63,876 nt of DNA, from NCBI RefSeq assembly GCF_001667735.1, contig NZ_LZJN01000056.1:1-63876 (forward strand), in the 5' to 3' direction. The DNA comes from Mycobacterium sp. E183 (lineage in GTDB: Bacteria; Actinomycetota; Actinomycetes; Mycobacteriales; Mycobacteriaceae). Under the pieces are notes generated by a model. The model did not search any database, was not told the DNA's origin, and worked only from the letters and a program-made list of their open reading frames with translations. How positions within the stretch are numbered: position 1 is the first letter of the stretch; the number at the start of each line of letters is the position of its first letter. Of the stretch, positions 1 to 9,125 are shown piece by piece. Made by a program: the position numbers and the translations under genes.

Positions 1-2
1 CC

Positions 3-128
3 GGGACCCGGCTGCCGGGCGAGCGGCGCACCGCCCGCTGGCTGGTGCGCCAGGCGATGCACGAGGGCGTGCACCACCTCGGCGATATCCGCAGAATCGG
101 GGAAGGCGCTCCCTCGAACCGGCCCTGA
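3..128 (+). CDS. C-terminal fragment of a DinB-like protein (left edge)
   Basis: An open frame runs in from the window edge to a TGA at 126-128. The visible peptide contains RQAMHEGVHHLGDIRRIGEG, which resembles the last helix of DinB / mycothiol-dependent enzyme-like four-helix proteins, where a His-x3-His pattern contributes to a metal site. Only about 41 residues are seen, so neither function nor start can be given. It runs in the same direction as the ribosomal operon but is separated from it by a promoter-bearing gap, so it is probably a separate transcription unit. Confidence 0.4.
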   Translation, partial: GTRLPGERRTARWLVRQAMHEGVHHLGDIRRIGEGAPSNRP

Positions 129-147
129 GGCCGTCCTGGCCGCGAAT

Positions 148-176
148 TTGGCTCTGAGCTGGTCGTCCCCTAGACT
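148..176 (+). promoter_or_regulatory. Promoter of the spc ribosomal operon
   Basis: TTGGCT at 148-153 and TAGACT at 171-176 are separated by 17 bases, a good match to a mycobacterial SigA promoter (TTGnnn, TAnnnT). The predicted transcript would start near 183, leaving a leader of about 135 bases before the rplN GTG. The leader contains a possible small hairpin (GGCCG...CGGCC) at about 203-220. No other promoter candidate is seen before rplO, so this likely drives the whole 318-4537 operon. Confidence 0.6.
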
Positions 177-183
177 CTAGGGG
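167..183. promoter_or_regulatory. 17-bp palindrome over the -10 box of the spc promoter
   Basis: CCCCTAGACTCTAGGGG is a perfect inverted repeat (8-bp arms, 1 central base). It contains the -10 hexamer TAGACT and runs to the predicted transcription start. That position suits a repressor operator, or an initially transcribed hairpin. No candidate binding protein can be named. Confidence 0.5.
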
Positions 184-317
184 TTGCCTTGGGCAGACCT
201 CGGCCGGTGCGAATCGGCCCCGCGTGCCCTTCGGTGACAAAGACCGCGCATGTCAGGTTTTTTGGTGGGCTTTGGCCTGCGTCCTGCCGTGCACACGCAA
301 CCAGGTCAGGAGATCGA

Positions 318-686
318 GTGATTCAGCAGGAATCGCGGCTGAAGGTCGCCGACAACACCGGCGCCAAGGAGATCTTGTGCATCCGGGTGCTCGGTGGTTC
401 GTCGCGACGCTACGCCGGCATCGGTGATGTCATCGTCGCCACCGTGAAGGACGCCATCCCCGGCGGCAACGTCAAGCGGGGGGACGTCGTCAAGGCCGTC
501 GTGGTACGCACGGTCAAGGAGCGTCGCCGCCCGGACGGCAGCTACATCAAGTTCGACGAGAACGCCGCGGTGATCATCAAGCCGGACAACGACCCGCGCG
601 GGACCCGCATCTTCGGGCCCGTCGGCCGCGAGCTGCGTGAGAAGCGGTTCATGAAGATCATCTCGCTCGCCCCGGAGGTGTTGTAA
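318..686 (+). CDS. rplN: 50S ribosomal protein L14
   Basis: L14 binds 23S rRNA and helps form the subunit bridge to 16S rRNA. The 122-residue protein starts [20 protein letters not shown], the conserved L14 N-terminus, and ends in a typical [13 protein letters not shown] tail. The frame is open upstream to 189, but those extra 43 residues are not L14-like, whereas the GTG at 318 is preceded by CAGGAGA at a good distance, so GTG 318 is chosen. It is the first gene of the spc operon here; its stop codon is immediately followed by the rplX start. Confidence 0.97.
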
Positions 687-1004
687 ATGAAGGTCCGTAA
701 AGGCGACACCGTCCTGGTCATCGCCGGCAAGGACAAGGGTGCCAAGGGCAAGGTGCTGCAGGCCTACCCGGAACGCAACCGGGTCCTGGTCGAGGGCGTC
801 AACCGGATCAAGAAGCACACCGCGATCTCGAGCAACCAGCGCGGAGCTCAGTCGGGCGGAATCGTCACCCAGGAAGCCCCGATCCACGTCTCGAACGTGA
901 TGGTCGTCGACTCGGACGGCAAGCCCGCCCGCGTCGGCTACCGGGTCGACGAGGAGACCGGCAAGCGGGTCCGCATCTCCAAGCGCAACGGCAAGGACAT
1001 CTAG
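687..1004 (+). CDS. rplX: 50S ribosomal protein L24
   Basis: This is an assembly-initiator protein that binds the 5' part of 23S rRNA. The 105-residue product has an N-terminal KOW motif ([20 protein letters not shown]) and the usual L24 middle (NRIKKHT). The ATG directly follows the rplN stop with no gap, so translation is probably coupled. Length and sequence are normal for actinobacterial L24. Confidence 0.97.
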   Translation: MKVRKGDTVLVIAGKDKGAKGKVLQAYPERNRVLVEGVNRIKKHTAISSNQRGAQSGGIVTQEAPIHVSNVMVVDSDGKPARVGYRVDEETGKRVRISKRNGKDI

Positions 1005-1005
1005 C

Positions 1006-1569
1006 ATGACGACAACTGAGAAGGTGCAGCCGCGCCTGAAAGAGCGCTACCGCAACGAGATTCGTGATTCGTTGCAGCAGCAGTTCGGCTACGGGAACGT
1101 CATGCAGATCCCGACCGTCACCAAGGTCGTCGTCAACATGGGGGTCGGCGACGCGGCACGGGACGCGAAGCTGATCAACGGCGCGGTCAACGACCTGGCG
1201 CTGATCACCGGGCAACGGCCCGAGATCCGCAGGGCGCGCAAGTCGATCGCGCAGTTCAAGTTGCGCGAGGGTATGCCGATCGGTGCCCGGGTCACGCTGC
1301 GCGGGGACCGGATGTGGGAGTTCCTCGACCGCCTCACCTCGATCGCGCTGCCGCGTATCCGCGACTTCCGCGGCCTGTCGCCCAAGCAGTTCGACGGGGT
1401 CGGCAACTACACGTTCGGCCTGGCCGAGCAGTCGGTGTTCCACGAGATCGACGTGGACAAGATCGACCGGGTCCGCGGCATGGACATCAACGTCGTCACC
1501 TCGGCGACGACCGACGACGAAGGACGAGCGCTGTTGCGGGCCCTCGGCTTTCCCTTCAAGGAGAACTGA
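1006..1569 (+). CDS. rplE: 50S ribosomal protein L5
   Basis: L5 belongs to the 5S rRNA complex and contacts the P-site tRNA and the small subunit. The 187-residue protein has the family signatures VNMGVGDA and [16 protein letters not shown], and ends in the conserved [11 protein letters not shown]. It begins one base after the rplX stop, within the spc operon order L14-L24-L5-S14-S8. Confidence 0.97.
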   Translation: MTTTEKVQPRLKERYRNEIRDSLQQQFGYGNVMQIPTVTKVVVNMGVGDAARDAKLINGAVNDLALITGQRPEIRRARKSIAQFKLREGMPIGARVTLRGDRMWEFLDRLTSIALPRIRDFRGLSPKQFDGVGNYTFGLAEQSVFHEIDVDKIDRVRGMDINVVTSATTDDEGRALLRALGFPFKEN

Positions 1570-1573
1570 GTAG

Positions 1574-1759
1574 ATGGCGAAGAAGGCACTGGTCAACAAG
1601 GCCAACCGCAAGCCGAAGTTCGCGGTGCGCGGCTACACGCGCTGCAACAAGTGCGGCCGCCCACGCGCGGTGTTCCGCAAATTCGGCCTGTGCAGGATCT
1701 GCCTGCGCGAGATGGCGCACGCGGGCGAGCTGCCCGGCGTGCAGAAGAGCAGCTGGTAA
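1574..1759 (+). CDS. rpsZ: 30S ribosomal protein S14, zinc-binding (C+) type
   Basis: This is the short S14 form of 61 residues, which assembles into the head of the small subunit. Four cysteines, C24-x2-C27 and C40-x2-C43, form a zinc ribbon, so this is the zinc-dependent paralogue (rpsN1/rpsZ). Mycobacteria usually also carry a zinc-free, Zur-controlled S14 elsewhere. It starts four bases after the rplE stop. Its presence in the main operon fits use under zinc-replete growth (family knowledge). Confidence 0.95.
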   Translation: MAKKALVNKANRKPKFAVRGYTRCNKCGRPRAVFRKFGLCRICLREMAHAGELPGVQKSSW

Positions 1760-1843
1760 GAGCCAGGACCCCAAGACCAACCCAGAACAGGTGCGCGACA
1801 GGCCCGAACCGGGAACCACCGCGAGGAAGGTACCAACGCTGTC

Positions 1844-2242
1844 ATGACGATGACGGATCCGATCGCAGACTTCTTGACACGTCTGCGTAACGCCAATTCG
1901 GCGTATCACGACGAGGTGACGTTGCCGCACTCCAAGATCAAGGCCAACATCGCCCAGATCCTCAAGAGTGAGGGCTACATCAGCGATTACCGGACCGAAG
2001 ACGCTCGGGTGGGCAAGTCGCTGATCGTCCAGCTCAAGTACGGACCGAGCCGGGAGCGGAGCATCGCCGGACTGCGGCGAGTGTCCAAGCCCGGTCTGCG
2101 GGTGTACGCGAAATCCACCAACCTGCCGCGCGTGCTCGGCGGCCTGGGCGTGGCGATCATCTCGACATCCTCGGGCCTGCTGACGGATCGCCAGGCGGCC
2201 AGACAGGGCGTGGGCGGCGAAGTCCTCGCGTACGTGTGGTGA
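1844..2242 (+). CDS. rpsH: 30S ribosomal protein S8
   Basis: S8 binds the central domain of 16S rRNA, and in some bacteria also represses its own operon. The 132-residue product starts [18 protein letters not shown], the standard S8 N-terminus, and carries the C-terminal [13 protein letters not shown] motif. An 84-base gap separates it from rpsZ, the longest gap before rplR in this operon; I see no clear terminator or promoter in it. A purine-rich GAGGAAGG lies upstream of the ATG. Confidence 0.97.
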   Translation: MTMTDPIADFLTRLRNANSAYHDEVTLPHSKIKANIAQILKSEGYISDYRTEDARVGKSLIVQLKYGPSRERSIAGLRRVSKPGLRVYAKSTNLPRVLGGLGVAIISTSSGLLTDRQAARQGVGGEVLAYVW

Positions 2243-2252
2243 GGGAGTAGAC

Positions 2253-2792
2253 ATGTCGCGCATTGGTAAGCAGCCGGTTCCGGTTCCCGCCGGGGTCGAC
2301 GTAACGATCGACGGTCAGCACGTCGAGGTGAAGGGGCCCAAGGGCAGCCTGAATCTGACGGTGGCCGAACCGATCACGGTGGAGCGCAACGAGGACGGCG
2401 CGATCGTGGTCGCCCGCCCCAACGACGAGCGGCGCAACCGCTCGCTGCACGGGCTGTCGCGCACGCTGGTGTCCAACCTGGTCACCGGCGTAACCGAGGG
2501 CTACACCACCAAGATGGAGATCTTCGGGGTCGGTTACCGCGTGCAGCTCAAGGGCGCCAACCTCGAGTTCGCGCTGGGCTACAGCCATCCCGTGGTGATC
2601 GAGGCGCCCGAGGGCATCACGTTCGCGGTCCAGTCACCGACGAAGTTCTCCATCTCCGGCATCGACAAGCAGAAGGTCGGCCAGATCTCGGCGAACATCC
2701 GCCGCCTGCGCCGTCCCGACCCGTACAAGGGCAAGGGCGTGCGCTACGAGGGTGAGCAGATCCGCCGCAAGGTCGGAAAGACAGGTAAGTAG
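2253..2792 (+). CDS. rplF: 50S ribosomal protein L6
   Basis: L6 lies near the factor-binding site of the large subunit. The 179-residue protein starts [17 protein letters not shown] and ends with the C-terminal L6 signature [25 protein letters not shown] precedes the ATG. Its place between S8 and L18 matches the standard spc order. Confidence 0.97.
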   Translation: MSRIGKQPVPVPAGVDVTIDGQHVEVKGPKGSLNLTVAEPITVERNEDGAIVVARPNDERRNRSLHGLSRTLVSNLVTGVTEGYTTKMEIFGVGYRVQLKGANLEFALGYSHPVVIEAPEGITFAVQSPTKFSISGIDKQKVGQISANIRRLRRPDPYKGKGVRYEGEQIRRKVGKTGK

Positions 2793-2794
2793 TC

Positions 2795-3202
2795 ATGGCG
2801 CAAAAACAAGCTGACACCGCCGCGCGAAAGCCGGTGGGGCAGAGCGTGTCCGCAACTCGCCGGGTCTCCCGGCTGCGCCGGCACGCCCGACTGCGCAAGA
2901 AGATCGCGGGCACCCCGGAGCGTCCGAGGCTCGTCATCAACCGCTCCGCGCGACACATTCACGTGCAACTGGTCAACGACGAGAACGGCACCACGGTGGC
3001 CGCCGCGTCGTCGATCGAGGACGACGTGCGCGGCCTGCAGGGCGACAAGAAGGCCCGCAGCGTGCGGGTGGGGCAATTGATCGCCGAGCGCGCCAAGGCC
3101 GCCGGCGTCGACTCCGTGGTCTTCGACCGCGGCGGGTACACCTACGGCGGACGGATCGCGGCGCTGGCCGATGCCGCGCGCGAGAACGGATTGAGTTTCT
3201 AG
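2795..3202 (+). CDS. rplR: 50S ribosomal protein L18
   Basis: L18 is a 5S rRNA-binding protein. The 135-residue product contains [18 protein letters not shown] and the C-terminal [20 protein letters not shown] signature. About 20 basic N-terminal residues precede the core, as is usual in mycobacteria. Its ATG lies two bases after the rplF stop, pointing to coupled translation. Confidence 0.97.
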   Translation: MAQKQADTAARKPVGQSVSATRRVSRLRRHARLRKKIAGTPERPRLVINRSARHIHVQLVNDENGTTVAAASSIEDDVRGLQGDKKARSVRVGQLIAERAKAAGVDSVVFDRGGYTYGGRIAALADAARENGLSF

Positions 3203-3240
3203 ATGATCAAGAGCCTGAACAAGACCGGAAGGACCGCATA

Positions 3241-3921
3241 ATGGCGGAACAGTCAGCCGGCGGCCCCGAGGCCCGCGGCGACAACCGCGACTCGCGCGGC
3301 GACAACCGCGACAGCCGCGGTCGGCGCGACGGGGGCGGCCGTGGTGGCCGCGACCGCGACGGCGACAAGAGCAACTACCTGGAGCGGGTCGTCGCCATCA
3401 ACCGTGTCTCCAAGGTGGTCAAGGGTGGTAGGCGCTTCAGCTTCACCGCATTGGTCATCGTGGGCGACGGCAACGGCATGGTCGGCGTCGGCTATGGCAA
3501 GGCCAAGGAAGTTCCGGCCGCCATCGCCAAGGGCGTGGAAGAGGCGCGCAAGGGCTTCTTCCGGGTGCCGTTGATCGGCGGCACGATCACGCACCCGGTG
3601 CAGGGTGAGGCGGCCGCCGGTGTGGTGCTGCTGCGCCCGGCCAGCCCCGGTACCGGTGTGATCGCCGGTGGCGCGGCGCGTGCGGTGCTGGAATGCGCTG
3701 GGGTGCGCGACATCCTGGCCAAGTCATTGGGCAGCGACAACGCGATCAACGTGGTGCACGCCACCGTCACCGCGCTCAAGCTGCTGCAGCGTCCCGAGGA
3801 GGTGGCCGCCCGGCGCGGACTGCCCATCGAGGATGTCGCCCCGGCCGGAATGCTGAGGGCGCGACGTGAAAGTGAAGCGCTGGCCGCCAGTGCCGCGCGC
3901 GAGGGAACGGCACCGCAATGA
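3241..3921 (+). CDS. rpsE: 30S ribosomal protein S5 with RGD-repeat N-terminal tail
   Basis: S5 is needed for decoding accuracy and mRNA unwinding at the entry channel. The core begins near residue 42 ([20 protein letters not shown]) and is typical. The preceding ~40 residues are rich in Gly, Arg and Asp and hold two tandem RGDNRDS heptads (residues 12-25), encoded by a near-perfect 21-base direct repeat. Such low-complexity tails are known in mycobacterial S5, though this one looks repeat-expanded. GGAAGG precedes the ATG; the stop overlaps rpmD by 4 bp. Confidence 0.97.
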   Translation: MAEQSAGGPEARGDNRDSRGDNRDSRGRRDGGGRGGRDRDGDKSNYLERVVAINRVSKVVKGGRRFSFTALVIVGDGNGMVGVGYGKAKEVPAAIAKGVEEARKGFFRVPLIGGTITHPVQGEAAAGVVLLRPASPGTGVIAGGAARAVLECAGVRDILAKSLGSDNAINVVHATVTALKLLQRPEEVAARRGLPIEDVAPAGMLRARRESEALAASAAREGTAPQ

Positions 3922-4100
3922 GCCAGTTGAAGATCACCCAGGTGCGCAGCACCATCGGGGCCCGCTGGAAGCAGCGGGAGAGCCTGCGCACGCTGGGCCT
4001 GCGGCGGATCCGCCACTCGGTGATCCGTGAGGACAACCCACAGACCCGTGGCCTCATCGCGGTGGTCAATCACCTCGTTGAGGTGGAGGAGACACAGTGA
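3918..4100 (+). CDS. rpmD: 50S ribosomal protein L30
   Basis: This is a small 60-residue large-subunit protein with the L30 pattern [10 protein letters not shown] followed by [11 protein letters not shown]. It overlaps rpsE upstream and rplO downstream by 4 bp each, so the three genes are likely translated in a coupled way. Confidence 0.96.
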   Translation: MSQLKITQVRSTIGARWKQRESLRTLGLRRIRHSVIREDNPQTRGLIAVVNHLVEVEETQ

Positions 4101-4537
4101 CCATCAAGCTGCACGACCTGAAGCCGGCGCCCGGGTCCAAGACGGCCCGCACCCGCGTCGGCCGCGGTGAGGGGTCCAAGGGCAAGACCGCCGGCCGCGG
4201 CACCAAGGGCACCAAGGCCCGCAAGAACGTGCCGGCCACCTTCGAGGGTGGGCAGATGCCGATTCACATGCGGCTGCCCAAGCTCAAGGGGTTCCGGAAC
4301 CGGTTCCGCACCGAGTACGAGATCGTCAACGTCGCCGACATCAATCGGCTGTTCCCGAAGGGCGGCTCCGTCGGCGTGGACGACCTGGTGGCCAAGGGCG
4401 CGGTCCGCAAGAACGCGTTGGTCAAGGTCCTCGGCGACGGCAAGCTGACAGTCAAGGTCGACGTGACGGCGCACAAGTTCAGCGGCAGCGCCCGCGAGAA
4501 GATCACCGCCGCGGGCGGCTCGGTCACCGAGCTCTGA
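4097..4537 (+). CDS. rplO: 50S ribosomal protein L15
   Basis: L15 is a late-assembly protein of the large subunit. The 146-residue product has the glycine-rich basic N-terminal region ([20 protein letters not shown]) and the C-terminal [14 protein letters not shown] motif. It is the last gene of this spc block: its TGA is directly followed by the stop codon of a convergent gene at 4538. There is no room for an ordinary terminator between them, and secY, normally next, lies about 17.5 kb further on. Confidence 0.97.
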   Translation: MTIKLHDLKPAPGSKTARTRVGRGEGSKGKTAGRGTKGTKARKNVPATFEGGQMPIHMRLPKLKGFRNRFRTEYEIVNVADINRLFPKGGSVGVDDLVAKGAVRKNALVKVLGDGKLTVKVDVTAHKFSGSAREKITAAGGSVTEL

Positions 4538-5464
4538 TCAAGCCAGCCGCGGAATGACCTCCGCGGCAAGGCGTTCCATCTCTTCGCGGTTCTCGCCGAC
4601 GTCGACGCCCACGGGATTGAGCAGCAGGTACTCGGCGCCCGCGTCGATCACCGCACGCAGCCCGCGCACCACGTCGTCGGGCGTGCCGGACACCGGCACG
4701 TCCTCGACGCCGGGCATCGTGCCGTAGATCCGCCTCAGGCCCGCGAGCACGCGGGTCCGGGCGCGCGCCGCGTCGTCGTCGACCATCAGGTAGACGCGCT
4801 TGCCGATGGTGAAACGCGCCGGATCCCTTTGCTGTTCGCCGAGTTCGCGGCGCACCACGGTGACGGCCCCGGCGAACGCCTCGGTGGTCGACGAACCCGC
4901 GCCCAGGAACGAGTCGCCGTGGCGCACCGCCCTGGCCAGGGCCTTGGGCGCCAGGCCGCCGAACCAGATGGGCGGGTGCGGCCGCTGCACCGGCTTGGGC
5001 TGGATCGGCACGTCGTCGACGTCGCGGAACCGGCCGTGGAACGTCACCCGGGGCTCGTCGGACCAGGCGGCCTTCATCAGCTTCAGGCCCTCGGTGAAAT
5101 ACGAGATGTACGTGTCCTTTTCGACGCCGAACGCGGCGAACCTGCGAAAGCCCCCGCCGGTCCCGACGCCGACGTCCAGCCGGCCGTGGCTGAGCCGGTC
5201 GACCGCCGTGACGGATGACGCCAGCTGCAGCGGATCGTGCAGCGACGTCACCAGGACGGCGACCCCCAGACGAAGGCGCTCGGTGCAGGCCGCGCAGTAG
5301 GCCAGCAGCTCGAGCGGCGCCAGCAGCGGTGCGTCGCCGATGATCTGCTCGAGGACCCAGCCGCCCTCGAACCCGAGTTCCTCGGCGCGGAGCAGGTAGG
5401 CGCGCAGCCCGTCGGCGTCGAACCGGTCGTAGTCGAGCTGGGGGATGGCGATGGCGAACCTCAC
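4538..5464 (-). CDS. LLM-class flavin/F420-dependent oxidoreductase
   Basis: This is a luciferase-like monooxygenase-family TIM barrel of 308 residues. Family features include the start VRFAIAIPQLDYDRF, the LRLGVAVLVTSLHDPLQLA strand, RLDVGVGTGGG at the cofactor phosphate loop, and HPPIWFGG. Many mycobacterial members use coenzyme F420; whether this one uses F420 or FMN cannot be told. The frame is open upstream, but the GTG at 5464 starts the conserved first strand and lies 6 bases after a TACGGT box, so a leaderless start is inferred. It is convergent with rplO and divergent from sppA. Confidence 0.85.
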   Translation of the reverse strand: MRFAIAIPQLDYDRFDADGLRAYLLRAEELGFEGGWVLEQIIGDAPLLAPLELLAYCAACTERLRLGVAVLVTSLHDPLQLASSVTAVDRLSHGRLDVGVGTGGGFRRFAAFGVEKDTYISYFTEGLKLMKAAWSDEPRVTFHGRFRDVDDVPIQPKPVQRPHPPIWFGGLAPKALARAVRHGDSFLGAGSSTTEAFAGAVTVVRRELGEQQRDPARFTIGKRVYLMVDDDAARARTRVLAGLRRIYGTMPGVEDVPVSGTPDDVVRGLRAVIDAGAEYLLLNPVGVDVGENREEMERLAAEVIPRLA

Positions 5465-5470
5465 CCCACC

Positions 5471-5497
5471 ACCGTACGGGCGCGGTGTCGGTACGCT
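5471..5497. promoter_or_regulatory. Back-to-back leaderless promoters for the LLM gene and sppA
   Basis: Only 39 bases separate the two divergent starts. On the minus strand TACGGT (5476-5471) lies 6 bases before the GTG at 5464; on the plus strand TACGCT (5492-5497) lies 6 bases before the ATG at 5504. Both are TAnnnT -10 boxes at the distance that puts the transcription start on the first codon, so both mRNAs are expected to be leaderless. The two promoters must share or overlap their upstream DNA. Confidence 0.5.
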
Positions 5498-5503
5498 GCA
5501 GAC

Positions 5504-7276
5504 ATGTTCGCCTTCCTGCCCTCGCTTCCCGGGGTCGACGACGTCCGCGCGCTGGCCGGGCGCGTCGACACCGCCCGCCACCACGGCGTGCCCAACGGCT
5601 GCGTGCTCGAGCTCGACCTGCGCTCGGCCCCACCCGAGGCGACGGGGTTCGACCCGCTGGCGCTCTTCACCGGCGGCAGGCCGATGGCGCTGCGCGACGC
5701 GATCGCCGCCATCCATCGCGCGGCCGAGGACCCGCGGGTCGCCGGGCTGATCGCCCGCGTGCAACTGGCCGCGTCGCCGCCGGCGGCCGTGCAGGAGCTG
5801 CGCGAGGCCATCGCCGCCTTCACCGCCGCCAAGCCGTCACTGGCCTGGGCCGAGACCTATCCGGGCACGCTGTCCTACTACCTGGCCTCGGCGTTCGGCG
5901 AGGTGTGGATGCAGCCCTCGGGAAGCGTCGGGCTGATCGGCTTCGCCAGCAACGCCACCTTCCTGCGCGACGCGTTCGACAAGGCGGGCATCGAACCCCA
6001 ATTCGTCGCGCGCGGCCAATACAAGTCGGCGGCAAACCGTTTCACCGAACACGGCTTCACGACGGCTCACCGCGAGGCCGTCACCCGGATGCTGGAAAGC
6101 CTGCAGGAGCAGGCGTGGCGGGCGATCGCCGAATCGCGCAAGCTCGACCCGGGCGCCCTCGACACGCTGGCCGACCGCGCCCCGCTGTTGCGGGACGACG
6201 CCGTCGCGGCCGGTTTGCTCGACCGGATCGGATTCCGCGATGAGGCCTACGCGCGCATCGCCGAACTGGTTGGGGTGAAGGACGTTTCGGACGAGACCGC
6301 CCCGCCGCGGCTGTTCCTGTCGCGCTACGCGGGCGCGGCCCGCCCCCGGCTGGCCGCACCCAAGCCGCCGGTGCCCGGTCGCCGGCCCAAGCCGACCCTG
6401 GCCGTCGTCACGCTCGACGGCATGATCGTCGACGGCCGCGGCGGGCCCCAGTTCCTGCCGCTGGGCACCGCGACCGCGGGCGGCGACACCATCGGAGCGG
6501 CGCTGCGGGAGGCCGGCGCCGACGACTCCGTGTCCGCGATCGTGCTGCGGGTGAACAGTCCCGGCGGCACGATCACCGCCTCGGAGAGCATCTGGCGCGA
6601 GGTGACCCAGGCCCGCAAGCGCGGCAAGCCGGTGGTGGCTTCGATGGGCGCGGTCGCCGCGTCCGGCGGCTATTACGTCTCGATGGGGGCCGACGCGATC
6701 GTCGCCAACCCCGCGACGGTCACCGGCTCGATCGGTGTCATCACCGGCAAGTTGGTGATCCGCGACCTGTTGGACCGGTTGGGCGTCGGGTCGGACACGG
6801 TGCGCACCAACGCCAATGCCGACGCGTGGTCGATCGACGCGCCGTTCACGCCCGAACAGCAGGCACACCGGGAGGCCGAGGCGGACCTGTTCTACGCGGA
6901 CTTCGTGCAGCGGGTCGCCGAGGCGCGCAACCTGACCGCCGAAGCCGTCGATCGCGTTGCGCAGGGCCGCATCTGGACCGGCGCTGACGCCCTCGAGCGG
7001 GGCCTGGTCGACGAGCTCGGCGGTTTCCGCACCGCGGTGCGCCGGGCCAAGATCCTGGCCGGATTGGACGCGGACACCGATGTCCGCGTGGTGAGCTATC
7101 CGAGCTCGTCGCTGCTGGACATGGTGCGACCCCGGGCCTCGTCGCAACCGGCCGCCGCTTCGCTGCCGGCTGCGCTGGCCGCGCTGCTCGGCCGCACCGT
7201 CAGCGGCATCGTGGACAACGTCGAACAGGCGCTGAGCGGCGCCAGCGTGCTGTGGCCGGGGCCGTCGCGGTTCTAG
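5504..7276 (+). CDS. sppA: Signal peptide peptidase SppA-type, S49 serine protease
   Basis: Protease IV-like enzyme that degrades signal peptides after secretion (family role). The 590-residue protein has two S49 domains, as in the long E. coli type. Candidate catalytic residues are Lys174 (QYKSAANRFTE) in the first half and Ser387 (VAASGGYYVS) in the second, followed by NPATVTGSIGVITG. No clear N-terminal membrane anchor is visible. The ATG at 5504 is chosen because a -10 box lies directly upstream; the frame is open further up but the extension is not S49-like. It ends 3 bases from the convergent methyltransferase. Confidence 0.93.
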   Translation: MFAFLPSLPGVDDVRALAGRVDTARHHGVPNGCVLELDLRSAPPEATGFDPLALFTGGRPMALRDAIAAIHRAAEDPRVAGLIARVQLAASPPAAVQELREAIAAFTAAKPSLAWAETYPGTLSYYLASAFGEVWMQPSGSVGLIGFASNATFLRDAFDKAGIEPQFVARGQYKSAANRFTEHGFTTAHREAVTRMLESLQEQAWRAIAESRKLDPGALDTLADRAPLLRDDAVAAGLLDRIGFRDEAYARIAELVGVKDVSDETAPPRLFLSRYAGAARPRLAAPKPPVPGRRPKPTLAVVTLDGMIVDGRGGPQFLPLGTATAGGDTIGAALREAGADDSVSAIVLRVNSPGGTITASESIWREVTQARKRGKPVVASMGAVAASGGYYVSMGADAIVANPATVTGSIGVITGKLVIRDLLDRLGVGSDTVRTNANADAWSIDAPFTPEQQAHREAEADLFYADFVQRVAEARNLTAEAVDRVAQGRIWTGADALERGLVDELGGFRTAVRRAKILAGLDADTDVRVVSYPSSSLLDMVRPRASSQPAAASLPAALAALLGRTVSGIVDNVEQALSGASVLWPGPSRF

Positions 7277-7279
7277 CGG

Positions 7280-8194
7280 CTAGCCGGTGAGGCCGCCGCT
7301 GATGAAGATGATCTCGCCGAGCGGGTCGTCGTTTTGCGGTGGCGGCACCTCGATGCCCTGGCGGTGGAACAGTTCCGTCCGGGTGGTGCCCTCGACGTCC
7401 CACCGCTTGGACCGCAGGTAGTCCAGGACGTGGTTGCGTTCGCCGGCGTAGACCAGCGACGCCATGTCGATGTCCACGCCGTGGTCGCGGAAGGAACCGG
7501 ACATCTCCCGCACCCTGTCGGCATCGAAATCGATGATTCCGGGCACGAATTCGGTGGCGATGGTGCTGCCGGGCACGCTGAGCGCCGTGATGTTGTCGAA
7601 CAACCGGTCCTGGGCCTCGGGCGGCAGGTAGATCAGCAGACCCTCGGCCAGCCACGCCGTCGGCGCGGTCGGGTCGAATCCGGACGCCTTCAGCGCCGCC
7701 GGCCAGTCCGCGCGCAGGTCGATCGGCACGGTGCGCCGCGTCGCGGTCGGTTCGGCGCCGATGCCGGCCAATGTGCCCGTCTTGAATTCGATGACCCGGG
7801 GCTGGTCGATCTCGTAGACCACCGTGCCATCGGGCCACGGCAGCCGGTAGGCGCGCGCATCCAACCCCGATGCGAGGATGACCACCTGCCGGACCCCCGC
7901 GGCGGTGGCGTTCATGAAGTAGTCGTCGAAATACTTGGTGCGCACCGCCATTCCGTCGACCATCGCCTGCATGCGCACCTGCGAGGTGTTCTCGATCGCG
8001 TCGAGGTCGAGCTCGCCGTCCATCATCTTGGTGAAGAAGTCGACCCCCACCGCGCGCACCAGCGGTTCGGCGAACGGGTCGTGGATCAGGCCGCGGGGAT
8101 CCTTGGTGGCCATGGCGCGCCCGGCGGCCACCATGGTCGCGGTCGCGCCCACACTGGACGCCAGATCCCACTCGTCGTCGTGAGCGCGTGACAT
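7280..8194 (-). CDS. SAM-dependent methyltransferase, mycobacterial LCMT-like family (paralogue 1)
   Basis: Class I methyltransferase of the large mycobacterial family that includes the Rv0725c/Rv0726c/Rv0731c group (substrates mostly unknown). The 304-residue protein has the family start [20 protein letters not shown], the SAM-binding [15 protein letters not shown], the EIDQP acidic loop and the [16 protein letters not shown] block. ATG 8194 is preferred over the upstream TTG 8212 because TAGGGT sits 7 bases before it, suggesting leaderless translation. First of three consecutive minus-strand paralogues. Confidence 0.9.
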   Translation of the reverse strand: MSRAHDDEWDLASSVGATATMVAAGRAMATKDPRGLIHDPFAEPLVRAVGVDFFTKMMDGELDLDAIENTSQVRMQAMVDGMAVRTKYFDDYFMNATAAGVRQVVILASGLDARAYRLPWPDGTVVYEIDQPRVIEFKTGTLAGIGAEPTATRRTVPIDLRADWPAALKASGFDPTAPTAWLAEGLLIYLPPEAQDRLFDNITALSVPGSTIATEFVPGIIDFDADRVREMSGSFRDHGVDIDMASLVYAGERNHVLDYLRSKRWDVEGTTRTELFHRQGIEVPPPQNDDPLGEIIFISGGLTG

Positions 8195-8216
8195 AGGCGC
8201 AACCCTAGCCAACCCG

Positions 8217-9125
8217 CTACGCGAGCGTCGCGGCGACGTAGCTCAACTCGCCGAAGGTGGCCGCCATCTCGTCCGCGGGGAAGTCGAACCCGTTCTGGGC
8301 GTAGAGCTCTCGCGCCGGATGGGTCGTCACCCGCCAGCCGTGGGTGCTGAGGTAGTCGACGACGACGTTGCGCTCGCCGCGGTAGAACAGGTCGGCCGCG
8401 TTGAGGTTGAGACCGAGACGCTGCCACCGTTCGCTGATGCGCTGCAATCGCTCCTCGGAGAACACGTTCGGGTCCGGCACGTGTTCGGTCGCCAGCCGGC
8501 TGCCCGGCGCGCTGAGCGCGGTCACGTTGTCGAACAACCGGTCCTGGGCCTCGGGCGGCAGGTAGGGGAGCAGCCCCTCGGCACTCCACGCGGTCGGTTG
8601 GGCCACGTCGAAGCCGCCGTCGCGCAACGCGGCCGGCCAGTCGTCGCGCAGGTCGATGGCGATCGTGCGGCGCTCGGCGGTCGGGGCGGCGCCGAGGCCG
8701 GCCAGCGTGTCGGTCTTGAACGCGATGACCTGCGGCTGGTCGATCTCGTAGACGACGGTGCCCGCCGGCCACCGCAACCGGTAGGCGCGCGTGTCCAGGC
8801 CGGACGCCAGGATGACCGCTTGTCGCACACCGTCTTTGGTGGCGCCGGTGAAGAAGTCGTCGAAGAACCGGGTGCGAACCGTGATCTGCTCGGCCCGCGA
8901 CTTGCGGTTGAACAGCGGGTCGTCCTCGAAGTCGACGTGCCCGTCGACGATGCGGATGAAGGGCTCCAGGCCGACGGCGCGGACCAGTGGCTCGGCCAGC
9001 GGATCGTCGAGCAGCGCGTTGGGTCCCTGCGAGGCCACCGCGCGCGATGCCGCCACCATGGTGGCCGTCGCGCCCACGCTGGACGCGGGTCCCCAGCTGT
9101 CGCCGTCGCTACGTCCCTGGCTCAT
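8217..9125 (-). CDS. SAM-dependent methyltransferase, LCMT-like family (paralogue 2)
   Basis: It belongs to the same family as its neighbours: [38 protein letters not shown] and [13 protein letters not shown] are all present. The 302-residue protein begins at ATG 9125, whose first bases overlap the stop of the upstream paralogue (ATGA, 4 bp), so the two are co-translated. The frame is open upstream, but that extension only shadows the neighbouring gene. The substrate is unknown; an O-methyltransferase acting on a lipid or polyketide carboxylate or hydroxyl is possible, but this is inference. Confidence 0.9.
   Translation of the reverse strand: MSQGRSDGDSWGPASSVGATATMVAASRAVASQGPNALLDDPLAEPLVRAVGLEPFIRIVDGHVDFEDDPLFNRKSRAEQITVRTRFFDDFFTGATKDGVRQAVILASGLDTRAYRLRWPAGTVVYEIDQPQVIAFKTDTLAGLGAAPTAERRTIAIDLRDDWPAALRDGGFDVAQPTAWSAEGLLPYLPPEAQDRLFDNVTALSAPGSRLATEHVPDPNVFSEERLQRISERWQRLGLNLNAADLFYRGERNVVVDYLSTHGWRVTTHPARELYAQNGFDFPADEMAATFGELSYVAATLA

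Noticed and set aside
255..266. T-run GGTTTTTTGG as an intrinsic terminator before rplN
   Set aside because: No stable stem precedes it and it lies within the leader of the operon.
189..317. N-terminal extension of L14
   Set aside because: The 43 extra residues are not L14-like, and a good ribosome-binding site lies before GTG 318.
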